From assembly GCA_002839435.1 (NCBI GenBank), contig PGYA01000040.1, positions 1 through 40,483 on the forward strand: a DNA stretch of 40,483 nucleotides, given 5' to 3'. A program made the translations under genes and the position numbers. Below are positions 5,146 to 14,207 of this stretch, piece after piece (position 1 is the stretch's first letter; each line of letters starts with the position of its first letter). This stretch comes from Candidatus Riflebacteria bacterium HGW-Riflebacteria-2. GTDB taxonomy: Bacteria > Muiribacteriota > Ozemobacteria > Ozemobacterales > Ozemobacteraceae. A model generated the notes under the pieces. It was not told the origin of the DNA. It saw only the letters and a program-made list of their open reading frames with translations, and made no database searches.

Positions 5146-8095
5146 CGGTTTCGCATAGCCTCATAGCATCGCTTTGCTCAGAAACCGCGACAAAGCTCTG
5201 CTTAACCGCCATACTGGCAGTTTTACAACAGACAGCGATTTTATTTTCCTTAAAGTTCGCAGTTATTGCATCGAGTTCACTTGCACGAATGACTGCAGAA
5301 CCGATAATCATAAAAACCTGACGACCGGACTTTTCACCGGTAACCCCTGACAAAGCAACATCAGTAACAATGCCAATGCCGTTTTCGATGGTGAATTTTC
5401 CCTGACGAAGTCTGCTCTCATTTAAATCCCTCAGCTTTGCCCGCATCGACAAAGCTGCATTAACTGCTCTCTGGGCATGGTTTTCCGCATCCGCTGACGG
5501 GTAAAAAACAGCGACGATGGCATCACCAATAAAGCGCTCAACATTTCCACCAAAGGTTTTGATGGCTTCTTCCATTTCGGTGAAATAATCATTCAGAAGG
5601 CTGACGATCTCTTCCGGGGAATTCTTTTCACTTAGATTGGTGAATCCACGAATGTCAGAAACTAATACCGACAGTTCATTCTCCTGTGCCCGGGCCACTT
5701 CTGATGCCTCCTGGGCAACTGTTTCCATAAGCTTTTCAGAAACAAACCGTCGCATTTTCTCGCGCTGTTGCAAGCCTTCAGCCATAGAATTGAACGAATC
5801 TGCCAACAAGCCCAGTTCATCAGTTTTGGCAATCTGAATCCTGGTATGATACTCACCAACGCTTATTTGCTCCAGTGCTGGCATAAACTCTTTTACCGGA
5901 AGCACGAACAATTCCCATAAAAAATCGGCCAGCAGAAAAAGGCTCAGCAAAGAAAACAGGCCCCCTGCGAAAGGCAGTAGATTGAACATGTAAATTATCC
6001 ACAAATCCGGTGTTGACTCAGTAACTCCAGCATATACATGGGGATCTCGCATAGTAAATTTCCAAACCAGAGTTTGAATCTTTCTGCCGCTCTGATGAGT
6101 TTCACTACCAGAAAAGTTCTCTCGAGCCACATATTCAAGCAAACGCTTTTCTTTGTTACTGTCCGCAAGGGTATCTGGCCATCTAATCCAGAGTTCTCCA
6201 CGGGTATCGAGCCTTCCCACGGCAAAACTGTGCTTGATAAAAGGAGTTTCAACCCGCAAAAAGTTTTGATAGTCGTAACTGATCTGATTTAAACATTCGC
6301 CAAAGTTGTGGATTTCCCCCAGGAATATGCTGGCCATGCCAATAGCTCGCTGATATTCTTCTGCAGTGGATGAAAATACAAAATAGATCATTTTCCAGAA
6401 AATCGACATATGAGCGACATCTTTGATTGAAGATGCTTCAAATCCGAGGGAAACACCCTCGGTATAACGTCTTTTAACTCCACTCAGAAAACCGGCAGCA
6501 AGGTTTGCCAGTTCAACCTCGCGGCGGGCATTTTCATTTTCCTTCTCGAGAACTCCCAGATTATTCAGGCATTTGATACCAAAGAATCGGGCAAACTTTT
6601 CACTGTCTTTACGGCCGGCGAGTTCTTTATTGATTAAAACAAATCTCCCGTCAGGCAGAGAGATTGAAACCGTTTCGTTATTCAATGTTCTAGGAATGAA
6701 TCGCTCAAAGGCATTTGTCGCAAACAGACTCTCGGGGTTTTCAAGCAGAGCTTCATTTATTCTTCTTTTTGCTTCCAGCGCTACCAATTGCCTTCTAAGA
6801 CTTGTATCGCTCAAGAACTGAGACACTTCGAAAATTTTGCATTCTGCTGCGGTCTGAACCTCACGGGGGCGAATCTTCTCGATGCTGTCAAGAATCAGGC
6901 CTGAAAAATAGCCAACCAGGATATAGGGAAGCAGGATTATCAGACCTGCGATGAAAAGAATCTTCTTGCGCAATCGGCCTTTGAGACTAAAACCATGAAA
7001 ATAGAAAAAAGCTAGCGCACTTAGAGTAAGCAGTAAAAGAAGCTTTTGCAGAAAACTACTGAGCAGTAAGTAATTTTTCAACTTTTGATTCAGCTGAGAA
7101 TTTAAAACCGACACCATCAGTCCATAGTTATTCAATTCTGAAAAACTCAGTTTTTGCCTGCCAAGTGAAAGTTGAGATTGAAAAGGTTCCGGCAAGTGGC
7201 GAATTAGAGCAGACTGCTCCGGGGAGTTGATAAAAGCGTGCTCTATGGGAGAATGGCTTCTCACAATTTTTCGTTGAAAAACGCCACCTGAATTTTTGGC
7301 CAGCGCAAGAATTTTTGCACACGAAACATTGCGGCCGGCAAAAACAATGAAGTAGCCACCGGCAATATGGTTCCCCAGCATGCTTCCATTGGTGTAAAAA
7401 TAAAGCCTTTGCGAACCGAAGCTGGTTGTATAGACTTCGTGACAGCTACCTGCCACCTTTGGAAACTCTGCCACCGGTGAGAACATGCTCTTTAAAATGT
7501 CGTCGTTCTTCTCTAGATAATCATCTGTCGTAAAAGCATTTAAACCGCGCGCCAGATGCAATCTATTCAATCGTTGTTGAACTTCTCGATTTTTATGAAT
7601 CTTTCTTTGCATTACCTTAGCGACAATTGTTGTTGCTAAGGTGATCTCAAGTTCTGATTTATCTTTCGCGCTCCTGCTGTCAAAATCGCTGGTGAAAAAA
7701 GAATGCACCCGCTTTGCATCATGCTCGATTCCAACCAGCAGAACCGGTTTCAAGGCAAAATCACTCTGCAGATGTTGCAACATTTTCTCAAAAGCCGCTT
7801 TGTTGTATAAATCCGGGTCTTCTGCGCCATTATTTTTCAAATCAGTTCTAAGCCCAAGCTGCATTTCTGTTTTTTCGAGTGCGCGTTCAATATAATTGCT
7901 GGGAACCAGAGATTCGGCAAAATCGTTCATTTCGTATTCAAGCGAATCAATTTTTTCCAATTCGGCTCTTTTCAAGAGATCAGAAGTTGTCTGGTGCAAA
8001 TGTCTGAAAGCAAAAAGAGCAGGCAAAAATAGAATCAAAATCAGCAGAAAAGCATTGAAAAAACCGAGATCAGACTTTCTTTCTTGCCTAGCCAA
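5138..8095 (-). CDS. Membrane receptor with HAMP and class III cyclase domain lacking the Asn/Arg pair (C1-like)
   Basis: The 985-residue protein has the same layout as its downstream neighbour: N-terminal helix (about 12-32), two extracytoplasmic regions separated by a helix pair with the shared motif YFHGFSLKGRLRKKI, a helix near 700-730, HAMP and a cyclase domain (about 805-970). The metal aspartates are present as Asp814 (VSDIRGFT) and Asp858 (RFIGDA). The transition-state Asn and Arg are replaced by Ile936 and Glu940 (GSAVIRASEL), and the adenine-side Lys is Arg854. This is the C1-like half. The start is TTG at 8095-8093, preceded by AGGA and overlapping the stop of the secreted-protein gene. 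The two receptors are clear paralogues, probably from a duplication followed by reciprocal loss. Confidence 0.88.
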   Translation of the reverse strand: MARQERKSDLGFFNAFLLILILFLPALFAFRHLHQTTSDLLKRAELEKIDSLEYEMNDFAESLVPSNYIERALEKTEMQLGLRTDLKNNGAEDPDLYNKAAFEKMLQHLQSDFALKPVLLVGIEHDAKRVHSFFTSDFDSRSAKDKSELEITLATTIVAKVMQRKIHKNREVQQRLNRLHLARGLNAFTTDDYLEKNDDILKSMFSPVAEFPKVAGSCHEVYTTSFGSQRLYFYTNGSMLGNHIAGGYFIVFAGRNVSCAKILALAKNSGGVFQRKIVRSHSPIEHAFINSPEQSALIRHLPEPFQSQLSLGRQKLSFSELNNYGLMVSVLNSQLNQKLKNYLLLSSFLQKLLLLLTLSALAFFYFHGFSLKGRLRKKILFIAGLIILLPYILVGYFSGLILDSIEKIRPREVQTAAECKIFEVSQFLSDTSLRRQLVALEAKRRINEALLENPESLFATNAFERFIPRTLNNETVSISLPDGRFVLINKELAGRKDSEKFARFFGIKCLNNLGVLEKENENARREVELANLAAGFLSGVKRRYTEGVSLGFEASSIKDVAHMSIFWKMIYFVFSSTAEEYQRAIGMASIFLGEIHNFGECLNQISYDYQNFLRVETPFIKHSFAVGRLDTRGELWIRWPDTLADSNKEKRLLEYVARENFSGSETHQSGRKIQTLVWKFTMRDPHVYAGVTESTPDLWIIYMFNLLPFAGGLFSLLSLFLLADFLWELFVLPVKEFMPALEQISVGEYHTRIQIAKTDELGLLADSFNSMAEGLQQREKMRRFVSEKLMETVAQEASEVARAQENELSVLVSDIRGFTNLSEKNSPEEIVSLLNDYFTEMEEAIKTFGGNVERFIGDAIVAVFYPSADAENHAQRAVNAALSMRAKLRDLNESRLRQGKFTIENGIGIVTDVALSGVTGEKSGRQVFMIIGSAVIRASELDAITANFKENKIAVCCKTASMAVKQSFVAVSEQSDAMRLCETDE

Positions 8096-8489
8096 TGGAA
8101 ATCCTGCTCCTTAATCCATTTTTCGCAGACTCAGTAAATCTATAGAGTATGAGCGAAATTGAAGCCTTTATCAAGTTGAATCTAACCCTTGGCAATGTTA
8201 TTGATTCCAATTTTAAAAGGGCTTGCGCTAGAATTTCTGAAGTGCGCAAAGAAACAGGAAAAGCAGCCTGCAAAGCTTCCTGTTTCTGGTCTGAACGACC
8301 GTTGCGGCTGGCATCGCTGGCAGCCTGCAGTGACTGCGCAAACGTCTCAAATTCGCCGAGGCCAGCCCATTCACGCGACACATGGCGCTCAGCCGAAAAA
8401 CTCTCAACCGTAAATGAACACATGGCAAGTATTAAAATTAAAAATGCCGGGCAGATTTTTCTCACAGTATTCTTTTCTCGATACTCCAA
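8088..8489 (-). CDS. Small secreted protein of unknown function, first gene of the cyclase operon
   Basis: The frame encodes up to 133 residues with a hydrophobic signal sequence (ICPAFLILILAMCSFTVES) and a likely cleavage after SFSA, leaving a mature protein of about 100 residues. The mature part is rich in Ala, Leu and Ser and is predicted to be largely helical; no family is recognised. The start is unclear: TTG 8489 or GTG 8465, neither with a strong Shine-Dalgarno. The Cys near residue 24 is not in a good lipobox. Its 3' end overlaps the first receptor by 8 bp, so it is very likely co-expressed with both cyclases and may be a periplasmic partner or ligand-binding accessory. That role is inference. 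Confidence 0.6.
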   Translation of the reverse strand: MEYREKNTVRKICPAFLILILAMCSFTVESFSAERHVSREWAGLGEFETFAQSLQAASDASRNGRSDQKQEALQAAFPVSLRTSEILAQALLKLESITLPRVRFNLIKASISLILYRFTESAKNGLRSRISIG

Positions 8490-8705
8490 ACTCTTAATGC
8501 CTGTTTTATGGGGTCTCTCATAATCAGATAAAACGATACAGCCAAACCCCGTAAAGCATTATGACCTTGTTACAGCAATCTGTTCAAGTTGTTCAAAAAA
8601 GTCAGTCGGGCAGGCGTTTGCTGCGGGCAGAGAGCTTGCAGATGCTTTATCCAGAAGGCTTTGCCGGAACAGCAGGAAAGTGTTATGCTGCACGAAGCTT
8701 AAGTA

Positions 8706-9950
8706 ATGGAAATTGCAATGCAGGAATTTGACCTGATCGTTGTTGGAGCTGGTCCGGCAGGAATGATGTCGGCGATAACTGCTGCCCGCAGCGGATGCCT
8801 GGTACTGCTGCTTGAGCAGCAGGGCCGGCCCGGCGCCAAACTTCGTGCCAGTGGCGGTGGGCGCTGCAATATTGCCAACACACTGAGTAATGAAAAATTT
8901 ATTGCCCATTTCGGTCGTGCAGGAAAATTCATGATTCCGGCGCTGCGAGCCTTCGACCGCGATGCGCTTGTCGAATTTTTTGCCGGTATTGGTGTTGAGT
9001 GCCACGCGCCTGACGGCAACAGAATTTTTCCGGTCACTCATCAGTCTGACACGGTTGTCATCGCACTCGAAACCGAAATTAAGCGGCTGAACATCCAACT
9101 CCTGTGTGGTCAAAAAGTCAATGGAATCGACACTAAAGATGGCGCTGCAACTGGCGTTAGCAGCAACACGCAAAGCTTTGCGTCAGATAAAGTCATCCTC
9201 GCCAGTGGCGGGCCGGGTTACCCATCGCTCGGTGCCGATGCCAGCGGCTACAATCTGGCCTCAGCGCTCGGGCACCAGATCAATGAATTGTTTCCGGCAA
9301 TGCTGCCGCTCAAAACCCGAGAAACCTGGGTCAAAAATTGCCGGGCCGATACTGTCGGCAAGGTCGAAATGCTCATAAATCTGCCCGAAGCAAAAAAAAT
9401 ACAGGCAAAAGGCGATCTAATTTTTACCGAAAACGGCATTCGTGGCCCGGTCGTGCTTGATTTTGCCCGCGAAATCACGCCCCTGCTCAAAAAATACGGC
9501 GAAGTGCCGCTGCTGGTAAACCTTACGCAGGGCATGAACGAAGAACAGATCAGGGAGCGCCTGAAAAAAGCATTTGCCAGTCATAAAACCGGCAGCATCG
9601 CTGATCTGCTGATAACTTTTATCAACCGCCCGCTCGCCAGCGAACTCTGCAAGCTTGCCAACATCGCCCCCGAAACCGCTTTCGCCAAGCTTCCCGGACA
9701 GCAGCGCGACAATCTTATAAAACTGCTGTCCGCCACACCGCTGACCGTAATCGGTCACGACGGCTTTGCTGCAGCCATGGTCACCCGCGGTGGCGTCTCG
9801 TTAAAGCAGCTCAAGCCAGATACTCTCGAAAGCCGACTGATAAAAGGCCTCTATTTCTGCGGCGAAATCGTCGACCTCGACGGCCCCTGCGGCGGCTTCA
9901 ACCTGCAATGGGCCTTTTCCAGCGGCCATCTCGCCGGCCGGCTGAAGTAG
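8706..9950 (+). CDS. HI0933/BaiN-family FAD-dependent oxidoreductase
   Basis: The 414-residue flavoprotein has an N-terminal dinucleotide-binding motif (LIVVGAGPAGMMSA, near 10-23) and the family hallmark GRPGAKLRASGGGRCNIAN in pieces near 40-58. It also has the central ILASGGPGYPSLGADASGY block and a C-terminal FCGEIVDLDGPCGGFNLQWAFSSG block. These are characteristic of the HI0933-like family, whose best-studied relative BaiN acts in bile-acid dehydroxylation; the general substrate is unknown. Length fits the family. ATG 8706 is used here; ATG 8718 is equally plausible. The gene is divergent from the cyclase operon and has no operon partner. Confidence 0.9.
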   Translation: MEIAMQEFDLIVVGAGPAGMMSAITAARSGCLVLLLEQQGRPGAKLRASGGGRCNIANTLSNEKFIAHFGRAGKFMIPALRAFDRDALVEFFAGIGVECHAPDGNRIFPVTHQSDTVVIALETEIKRLNIQLLCGQKVNGIDTKDGAATGVSSNTQSFASDKVILASGGPGYPSLGADASGYNLASALGHQINELFPAMLPLKTRETWVKNCRADTVGKVEMLINLPEAKKIQAKGDLIFTENGIRGPVVLDFAREITPLLKKYGEVPLLVNLTQGMNEEQIRERLKKAFASHKTGSIADLLITFINRPLASELCKLANIAPETAFAKLPGQQRDNLIKLLSATPLTVIGHDGFAAAMVTRGGVSLKQLKPDTLESRLIKGLYFCGEIVDLDGPCGGFNLQWAFSSGHLAGRLK

Positions 9951-9959
9951 CCAGGATGA

Positions 9960-10135
9960 TCATACAGAGACGCTCGTAGCGAATTATCCGATTAGGTAGT
10001 CGATGGGTCACATCCAGCCGATTAACCTGCCGTCCTGGCAGGCTCCCAGGCCGTCGAGAGAATCGAAGGGCCGATCCGGAGGTGTAAAAGGGCGGAGACT
10101 GCAAAGCCGGCGCCATTTAAACTCAGCAGCCAGGT
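9960..10135 (+). other. Non-coding, possibly structured intergenic region upstream of fusA
   Basis: Between the flavoprotein stop and the fusA leader I see no credible gene. The stretch holds several short self-complementary segments, for example CCTGG...CCAGG near 10030-10051 and GGCCGTCGA...TCGAAGGGCC near 10050-10074, then a GCAAAGCC motif near 10100. GCAAAGCC recalls part of the c-di-GMP-I riboswitch core, but the matching upstream GCAAACC and downstream elements are missing, so no known riboswitch can be named. It may be a structured leader or only decayed sequence. Confidence 0.3.
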
Positions 10136-10175
10136 ACAAGGTTTGTGCCTAAATTTTATAAAACACAGATAATGC

Positions 10176-10204
10176 TTGGCTTTGTGAGAGTTTTAGGTTA
10201 ACAT
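10176..10204 (+). promoter_or_regulatory. candidate fusA promoter
   Basis: TTGGCT (10176-10181) and TAACAT (10199-10204) are separated by 17 bp. Each hexamer matches four of six consensus positions. Transcription would start about 120 bp before the fusA ATG, leaving a long leader. Moderate prediction. Confidence 0.35.
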
Positions 10205-10332
10205 ATCTGCCTGTCTTGAAGAGTTTAACATTCTGTAACACAGTTTTACAGAATCTCAGCAAACAGTTCGAGAACTTCCACACGCTGGTTTTCCGAAAAT
10301 GCACTCATTCACACAAAGGATACACACTAATC

Positions 10333-12423
10333 ATGCAACTGGAAGCCATGCGGCGAGTCAGAAATATCGGCATTATCGCCCATATCGATGCCGGCAAAAC
10401 CACAACTACGGAACGAATTCTTTATTTTACCGGTAAAAATTACAAGATCGGCGAAGTTCACGATGGCGCTGCGACCATGGACTGGATGGTCCAGGAGCAG
10501 GAACGCGGCATAACGATTACCAGCGCCGCCACGCGCTGTAAATGGCTTGATTCAGATATCAACATCATCGATACCCCTGGCCATGTCGATTTTACCGCCG
10601 AAGTAGAACGCTCACTACGCATTCTCGACGGCTGCGTCGTGCTTTTTTGTGCAGTCGCAGGCGTTCAGCCACAGTCCGAAACCGTATGGCGTCAGGCCAG
10701 CCGTTACGCTGTTCCCAGATTGGCTTTTGTCAACAAGATGGATAGAGTCGGCGCCAATTTTCATCGCGTCGTAGCCCAGATCAGAGAGCGCCTCAAGGCG
10801 AACCCCATGTTACTGGCGCTTCCGATCGGGGCAGAAGATAATTACAGCGGGCACGTCGATCTGGTCGAAATGCAGGCATACATCTGGCAAAGCGGCGAAA
10901 AAGATGTTCCCGGCGCCCGCACCGCCGTAGAAATTCCGGCCGCGATGCGCGAGGAAGTCGCAAAAGCCCGTATTGCGCTTATCGAAACACTTGCTTCGCA
11001 CAATGACGAAATGTTCAACAAATATCTCGCCGGCGAAGATATCGAGACTGGACTGATAAGATCGGCAATCCGCAGTGCTACGCTGGCTAACGAGATTGTT
11101 CCAGTACTCTGTGGCTCATCGTTTCGCAACAAGGGCGTTCAGGCATTGCTCGACGCGATAGTGCATTACCTGCCGTCTCCTCTCGACATACCGCCGGCAA
11201 CAGCCTTTGAGCAGGACACCGGCGAACCGGTAGAAGTGCCGGCTGACCCTTCCCTGCCCTTCTCCGGCATGGCTTTCAAGATAGCTGCCCTGCCACATAT
11301 CGGCAAGCTGGTTTATCTGAGGGTATATTCCGGCACGCTGAAGGCCGGCGATCAGGTCTACAACGTAACCCGTGGCAGCAAGGAACGTATCGGCCGGATA
11401 CTGCAGATGCACGCCAATCAGCGCACAGACCTCGAAGAAGTGCACGCTGGTGATATAGTTGCAATTGTCGGGCCAAAGCGCATCGGAACCGGCGATACTC
11501 TAGCCATAAGCAAAGATTCGCCTGTTCTCGAAAAGATCACTTTTCCCGAAACCGTTATCTCGGTCGCCATCGAGCCTGAGTCAAAAAGTGAGCTGACAAA
11601 GCTGAGCACAATTCTGCACACGCTGATGGATGAAGACCCAACCTTCAAAGCATCTATGGATCAGGATACCGGCGAAACGATCATTTCCGGAATGGGCGAA
11701 CTGCACCTCGAAATTATCGTAGACCGCATTGTGCGCGAATTCAATGTGCGCGCAAAAGTAGGCATTCCGCAGGTCGCATACAAAGAGGGAATTCGCCGGA
11801 TGGCGCATACCGAAGGAAAATGTGCCAAGCAGAGCGGCGGTCGTGGCCAATATGGGCATGTCATCATGGACATCGAGCCACTCGAGCGCGGTGGCGGCTT
11901 AATTTTTGACACTCAGATCAAAGGTGGCACCATACCTTCGGTTTACTTTCCCGGAATCGAGCAGGGAGTGCGTGAAGCCCTGCGCGAAGGTGCTCTCGCC
12001 AAATATCCGGTTGTCGATGTCAAGGTCACGCTGCTAGACGGCTCTTTCCATGAGGTAGACAGCAGTCTTATCGCCTTCAAAACCGCCGCCATAGAGGCGA
12101 TGCGCGACGGCATGGCCCGGGCCTTACCAGTGCTGCTCGAGCCTGAAATGCGAGTTGAAATTGAAACGCCCGAACAGTATATGGGCGACATCATCGGACA
12201 CGTCAACTCACGTCGCGGCAAGGTAGTAAACATGGAAATGCGCAATGACCTGCGCATTATCGAGTGCCATGTGCCGCTCGCTGAAATGTTCAATTACTCG
12301 ACGCATCTACGCACACTTTCGCAGGGCCGGGCCTGCTACAGCATGGAAGTTTTGCATTACGCCGAAGTGCCCGAAAGCGTCGCCAGCAAGATTCTGCATC
12401 CAACCCGCACCGGCAAGCGCTGA
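10333..12423 (+). CDS. fusA: Translation elongation factor G
   Basis: The 696-residue GTPase moves tRNAs and mRNA through the ribosome after peptide transfer and, with RRF, splits ribosomes. All GTP-binding motifs are visible: [14 protein letters not shown] (P-loop), RGITITSAA (switch I), DTPGHVDFT (switch II), NKMD and the G5-type [21 protein letters not shown] near residue 450 and the C-terminal EVPESVA segment are typical. Translation most likely begins at ATG 10333 (AAAGGA 12 bp upstream); an in-frame extension to 10216 has no homologous content. The gene is alone here, not with rpsL, rpsG or tuf, so either the str operon is broken in this lineage or this is a second EF-G. Confidence 0.95.
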   Translation: MQLEAMRRVRNIGIIAHIDAGKTTTTERILYFTGKNYKIGEVHDGAATMDWMVQEQERGITITSAATRCKWLDSDINIIDTPGHVDFTAEVERSLRILDGCVVLFCAVAGVQPQSETVWRQASRYAVPRLAFVNKMDRVGANFHRVVAQIRERLKANPMLLALPIGAEDNYSGHVDLVEMQAYIWQSGEKDVPGARTAVEIPAAMREEVAKARIALIETLASHNDEMFNKYLAGEDIETGLIRSAIRSATLANEIVPVLCGSSFRNKGVQALLDAIVHYLPSPLDIPPATAFEQDTGEPVEVPADPSLPFSGMAFKIAALPHIGKLVYLRVYSGTLKAGDQVYNVTRGSKERIGRILQMHANQRTDLEEVHAGDIVAIVGPKRIGTGDTLAISKDSPVLEKITFPETVISVAIEPESKSELTKLSTILHTLMDEDPTFKASMDQDTGETIISGMGELHLEIIVDRIVREFNVRAKVGIPQVAYKEGIRRMAHTEGKCAKQSGGRGQYGHVIMDIEPLERGGGLIFDTQIKGGTIPSVYFPGIEQGVREALREGALAKYPVVDVKVTLLDGSFHEVDSSLIAFKTAAIEAMRDGMARALPVLLEPEMRVEIETPEQYMGDIIGHVNSRRGKVVNMEMRNDLRIIECHVPLAEMFNYSTHLRTLSQGRACYSMEVLHYAEVPESVASKILHPTRTGKR

Positions 12424-12517
12424 GTTCAGGTTTAAGCCAGTGATATCTGACTATTGCAAAGTAAGTCTATTTGGTGGACAATGACTTTGAGATCAATTCA
12501 AAATTGAGGATGCAACC

Positions 12518-13066
12518 ATGAAAAAGTCAGGGATTCTGCTCATATTAGCGATAATGCTCTGCTGTCTGATCGATACTCCGGCGCAGGCACTGTTCAAAAA
12601 ACGTCATAAACGGAGTGGCGAAGAGAACTGTCAGTTGCTGATTAAGAGCATGAAAGAAAAAGATCCTGGTGTTCAGAAGGTTTTTGACAACGCCTTTGCC
12701 TGGGCGGTTTTCCCGCGCATAAGCAAAGCTGGCATAGGAATTGGCGGCGCCGGCGGCAATGGCCGGGTTTACCAGAAGGGCAAGTTTATCGGCACTACGA
12801 CCATGTCACAGATATCTATCGGCTTTCAGCTCGGCGGGCAGGTCTACGGTGAGATAATCTTCTTTCAGGATGAATTTACCCTGAATAAATTCAAAAACGG
12901 CAAATTTGAGCTGGGCGCCAACATTTCTGCGGTGGTATTCGATGTCGGTGCCGCTGAAACAGCGGGCTTCAAAGACGGCACGCTGGTGTTCGTAATTCCT
13001 GATGCCGGTCTGATGTATGAAGCGACGATCAGCGGCCAGAAATTCACCTTCAAGGCGGCCCGCTAG
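12518..13066 (+). CDS. Secreted SYLF-domain (YSC84-like) lipid-binding protein
   Basis: The 182-residue protein has a signal peptide (ILLILAIMLCCLIDTPAQA, cleavage near residue 24) followed by a SYLF domain. Its marks are AFAWAVFPRISKAGIGIGGAGGNGRVY near 61-87 in pieces, a SIGFQLGGQVYGEIIFF block near 100-116 and ANISAVVFDVGAA near 134-146. SYLF domains bind phosphoinositides in eukaryotes; the bacterial exported members are thought to associate with envelope lipids but have no firm role. GAGGA lies about 8 bases before the ATG. Monocistronic, 95 bp downstream of fusA. Confidence 0.85.
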   Translation: MKKSGILLILAIMLCCLIDTPAQALFKKRHKRSGEENCQLLIKSMKEKDPGVQKVFDNAFAWAVFPRISKAGIGIGGAGGNGRVYQKGKFIGTTTMSQISIGFQLGGQVYGEIIFFQDEFTLNKFKNGKFELGANISAVVFDVGAAETAGFKDGTLVFVIPDAGLMYEATISGQKFTFKAAR

Positions 13067-13146
13067 ATTCAAAAGCCCGGTAAAACATAAAATCAGGTTG
13101 CCAAATACATCGATGCCGGTTAAGTTTTAATTAAGAGGCAACAGTC

Positions 13147-14205
13147 ATGGATATAATCACACAGGGCTTACTGGGTTCAACTGCAGCACAAGCTGGTTAC
13201 AGCGACAAAATTGGTCGGAAAAGTGCCATTTATGGTTTTATAATTGGCCTTCTGCCAGACTTCGACATTATCGCCGGGCTGCTTGGCCCCTGGGCCTCGA
13301 TGAAATACCATCGCGGCCCGACACACTCATTCTTTCTGCTCACGCTGATGGCCGTTCCCATCGGTATTTTATGTAAAAAACTCGCCCGCTCCGATATCGA
13401 CCAGAAGCACTGGATCGGCATGGCTTTTCTGAGCCTGATCACGCACCCGGTCATCGACTGGTTCACCGCCTACGGCACCAGCCTGCTATGGCCTTTCAGC
13501 GACCGGCGCCTGGCTGCCGATGCGTTGTCAATCATCGACCCGGTCTATTCTTTTCCGCTGCTGTTAGCTACTCTGGCCGGCATTTTCATGTTCATGCAAC
13601 CTCGGCGCCTCAAAAAACTCGCGCTGGCCGCACTGGCCGTGACGACTCTTTATGCTGGATACGGCTATTATAACTCACAGAAGATGATAGCGCTCGGCAA
13701 CGAAATGTTTCGGGCCCAGGGCTTTGAACCAGTCGAAACCCGCGCTAATCCGACATTCATGAACATATCTGTGTTTCGCGTCGTAGCTCGTGATGCGAGC
13801 AACCGCTACATGGTAACCTATCTTAAAACTGCATCAAAAAAGCCTCTCACCCCGATCGTGCTGCACGCATCAGACACGGATGAATATGCCGTTAAAGCCA
13901 TGCAGCACGAGCATGCACAGCTCTTTAAGTGGTTCGCCATGGGCATGCTGCAGGTAAAGAGTGTGGTCAACGAAAACGGTCAGCGCCACGTAATGCTCAA
14001 CGACATGCGCTACGGTCTGCTGACCGACCCGGAAAAGCCGCTGTTCGCAGCCGAAGTCGAGTTTGATGTCGCCGGCAATGTCACGCGCGTGCAACGACGT
14101 CATCGCCGCGGTTCGGCCAGCATGAAAACCGAATTTAAAAAAACCATGGCACATGTATTCTCAGGTGAACTGCAGGCGGTTGATTCAGTCTGGCCGGTAC
14201 AATAA
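13147..14205 (+). CDS. YdjM/DUF457-family membrane-bound metal-dependent hydrolase
   Basis: The 352-residue protein begins MDIITQGLLGSTAAQ and has the family motif LLPDFDIIAGLLGP (near 35-48) and the HRGPTHSFF histidine cluster (near 56-64), followed by SLITHPVIDWFTAYGT (near 97-112). These His and Asp residues are the putative metal ligands. Several hydrophobic helices span about residues 62-175; the C-terminal half is soluble. Members include E. coli YdjM, an SOS-regulated inner-membrane protein of unknown activity. AGAGG lies 7 bp before the ATG. The next gene, ispH, starts 3 bp after the stop, so they share a transcript. Confidence 0.87.
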   Translation: MDIITQGLLGSTAAQAGYSDKIGRKSAIYGFIIGLLPDFDIIAGLLGPWASMKYHRGPTHSFFLLTLMAVPIGILCKKLARSDIDQKHWIGMAFLSLITHPVIDWFTAYGTSLLWPFSDRRLAADALSIIDPVYSFPLLLATLAGIFMFMQPRRLKKLALAALAVTTLYAGYGYYNSQKMIALGNEMFRAQGFEPVETRANPTFMNISVFRVVARDASNRYMVTYLKTASKKPLTPIVLHASDTDEYAVKAMQHEHAQLFKWFAMGMLQVKSVVNENGQRHVMLNDMRYGLLTDPEKPLFAAEVEFDVAGNVTRVQRRHRRGSASMKTEFKKTMAHVFSGELQAVDSVWPVQ

Positions 14206-14207
14206 CC

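Noticed and set aside
8560..8726. Short plus-strand frame before the HI0933-type gene
   Set aside because: It starts at ATG 8560 without a Shine-Dalgarno, overlaps the real gene start and shows no recognisable composition; likely chance.
9898..10116. Minus-strand 72-codon open frame
   Set aside because: It overlaps the end of the flavoprotein gene, has no ribosome-binding site and its translation is Arg/Pro-rich without any protein-like pattern.
10090..10135. c-di-GMP-I riboswitch
   Set aside because: GCAAAGCC is present, but the upstream GCAAACC partner and the AGGTAG...TTACC tail are missing at the required distances.
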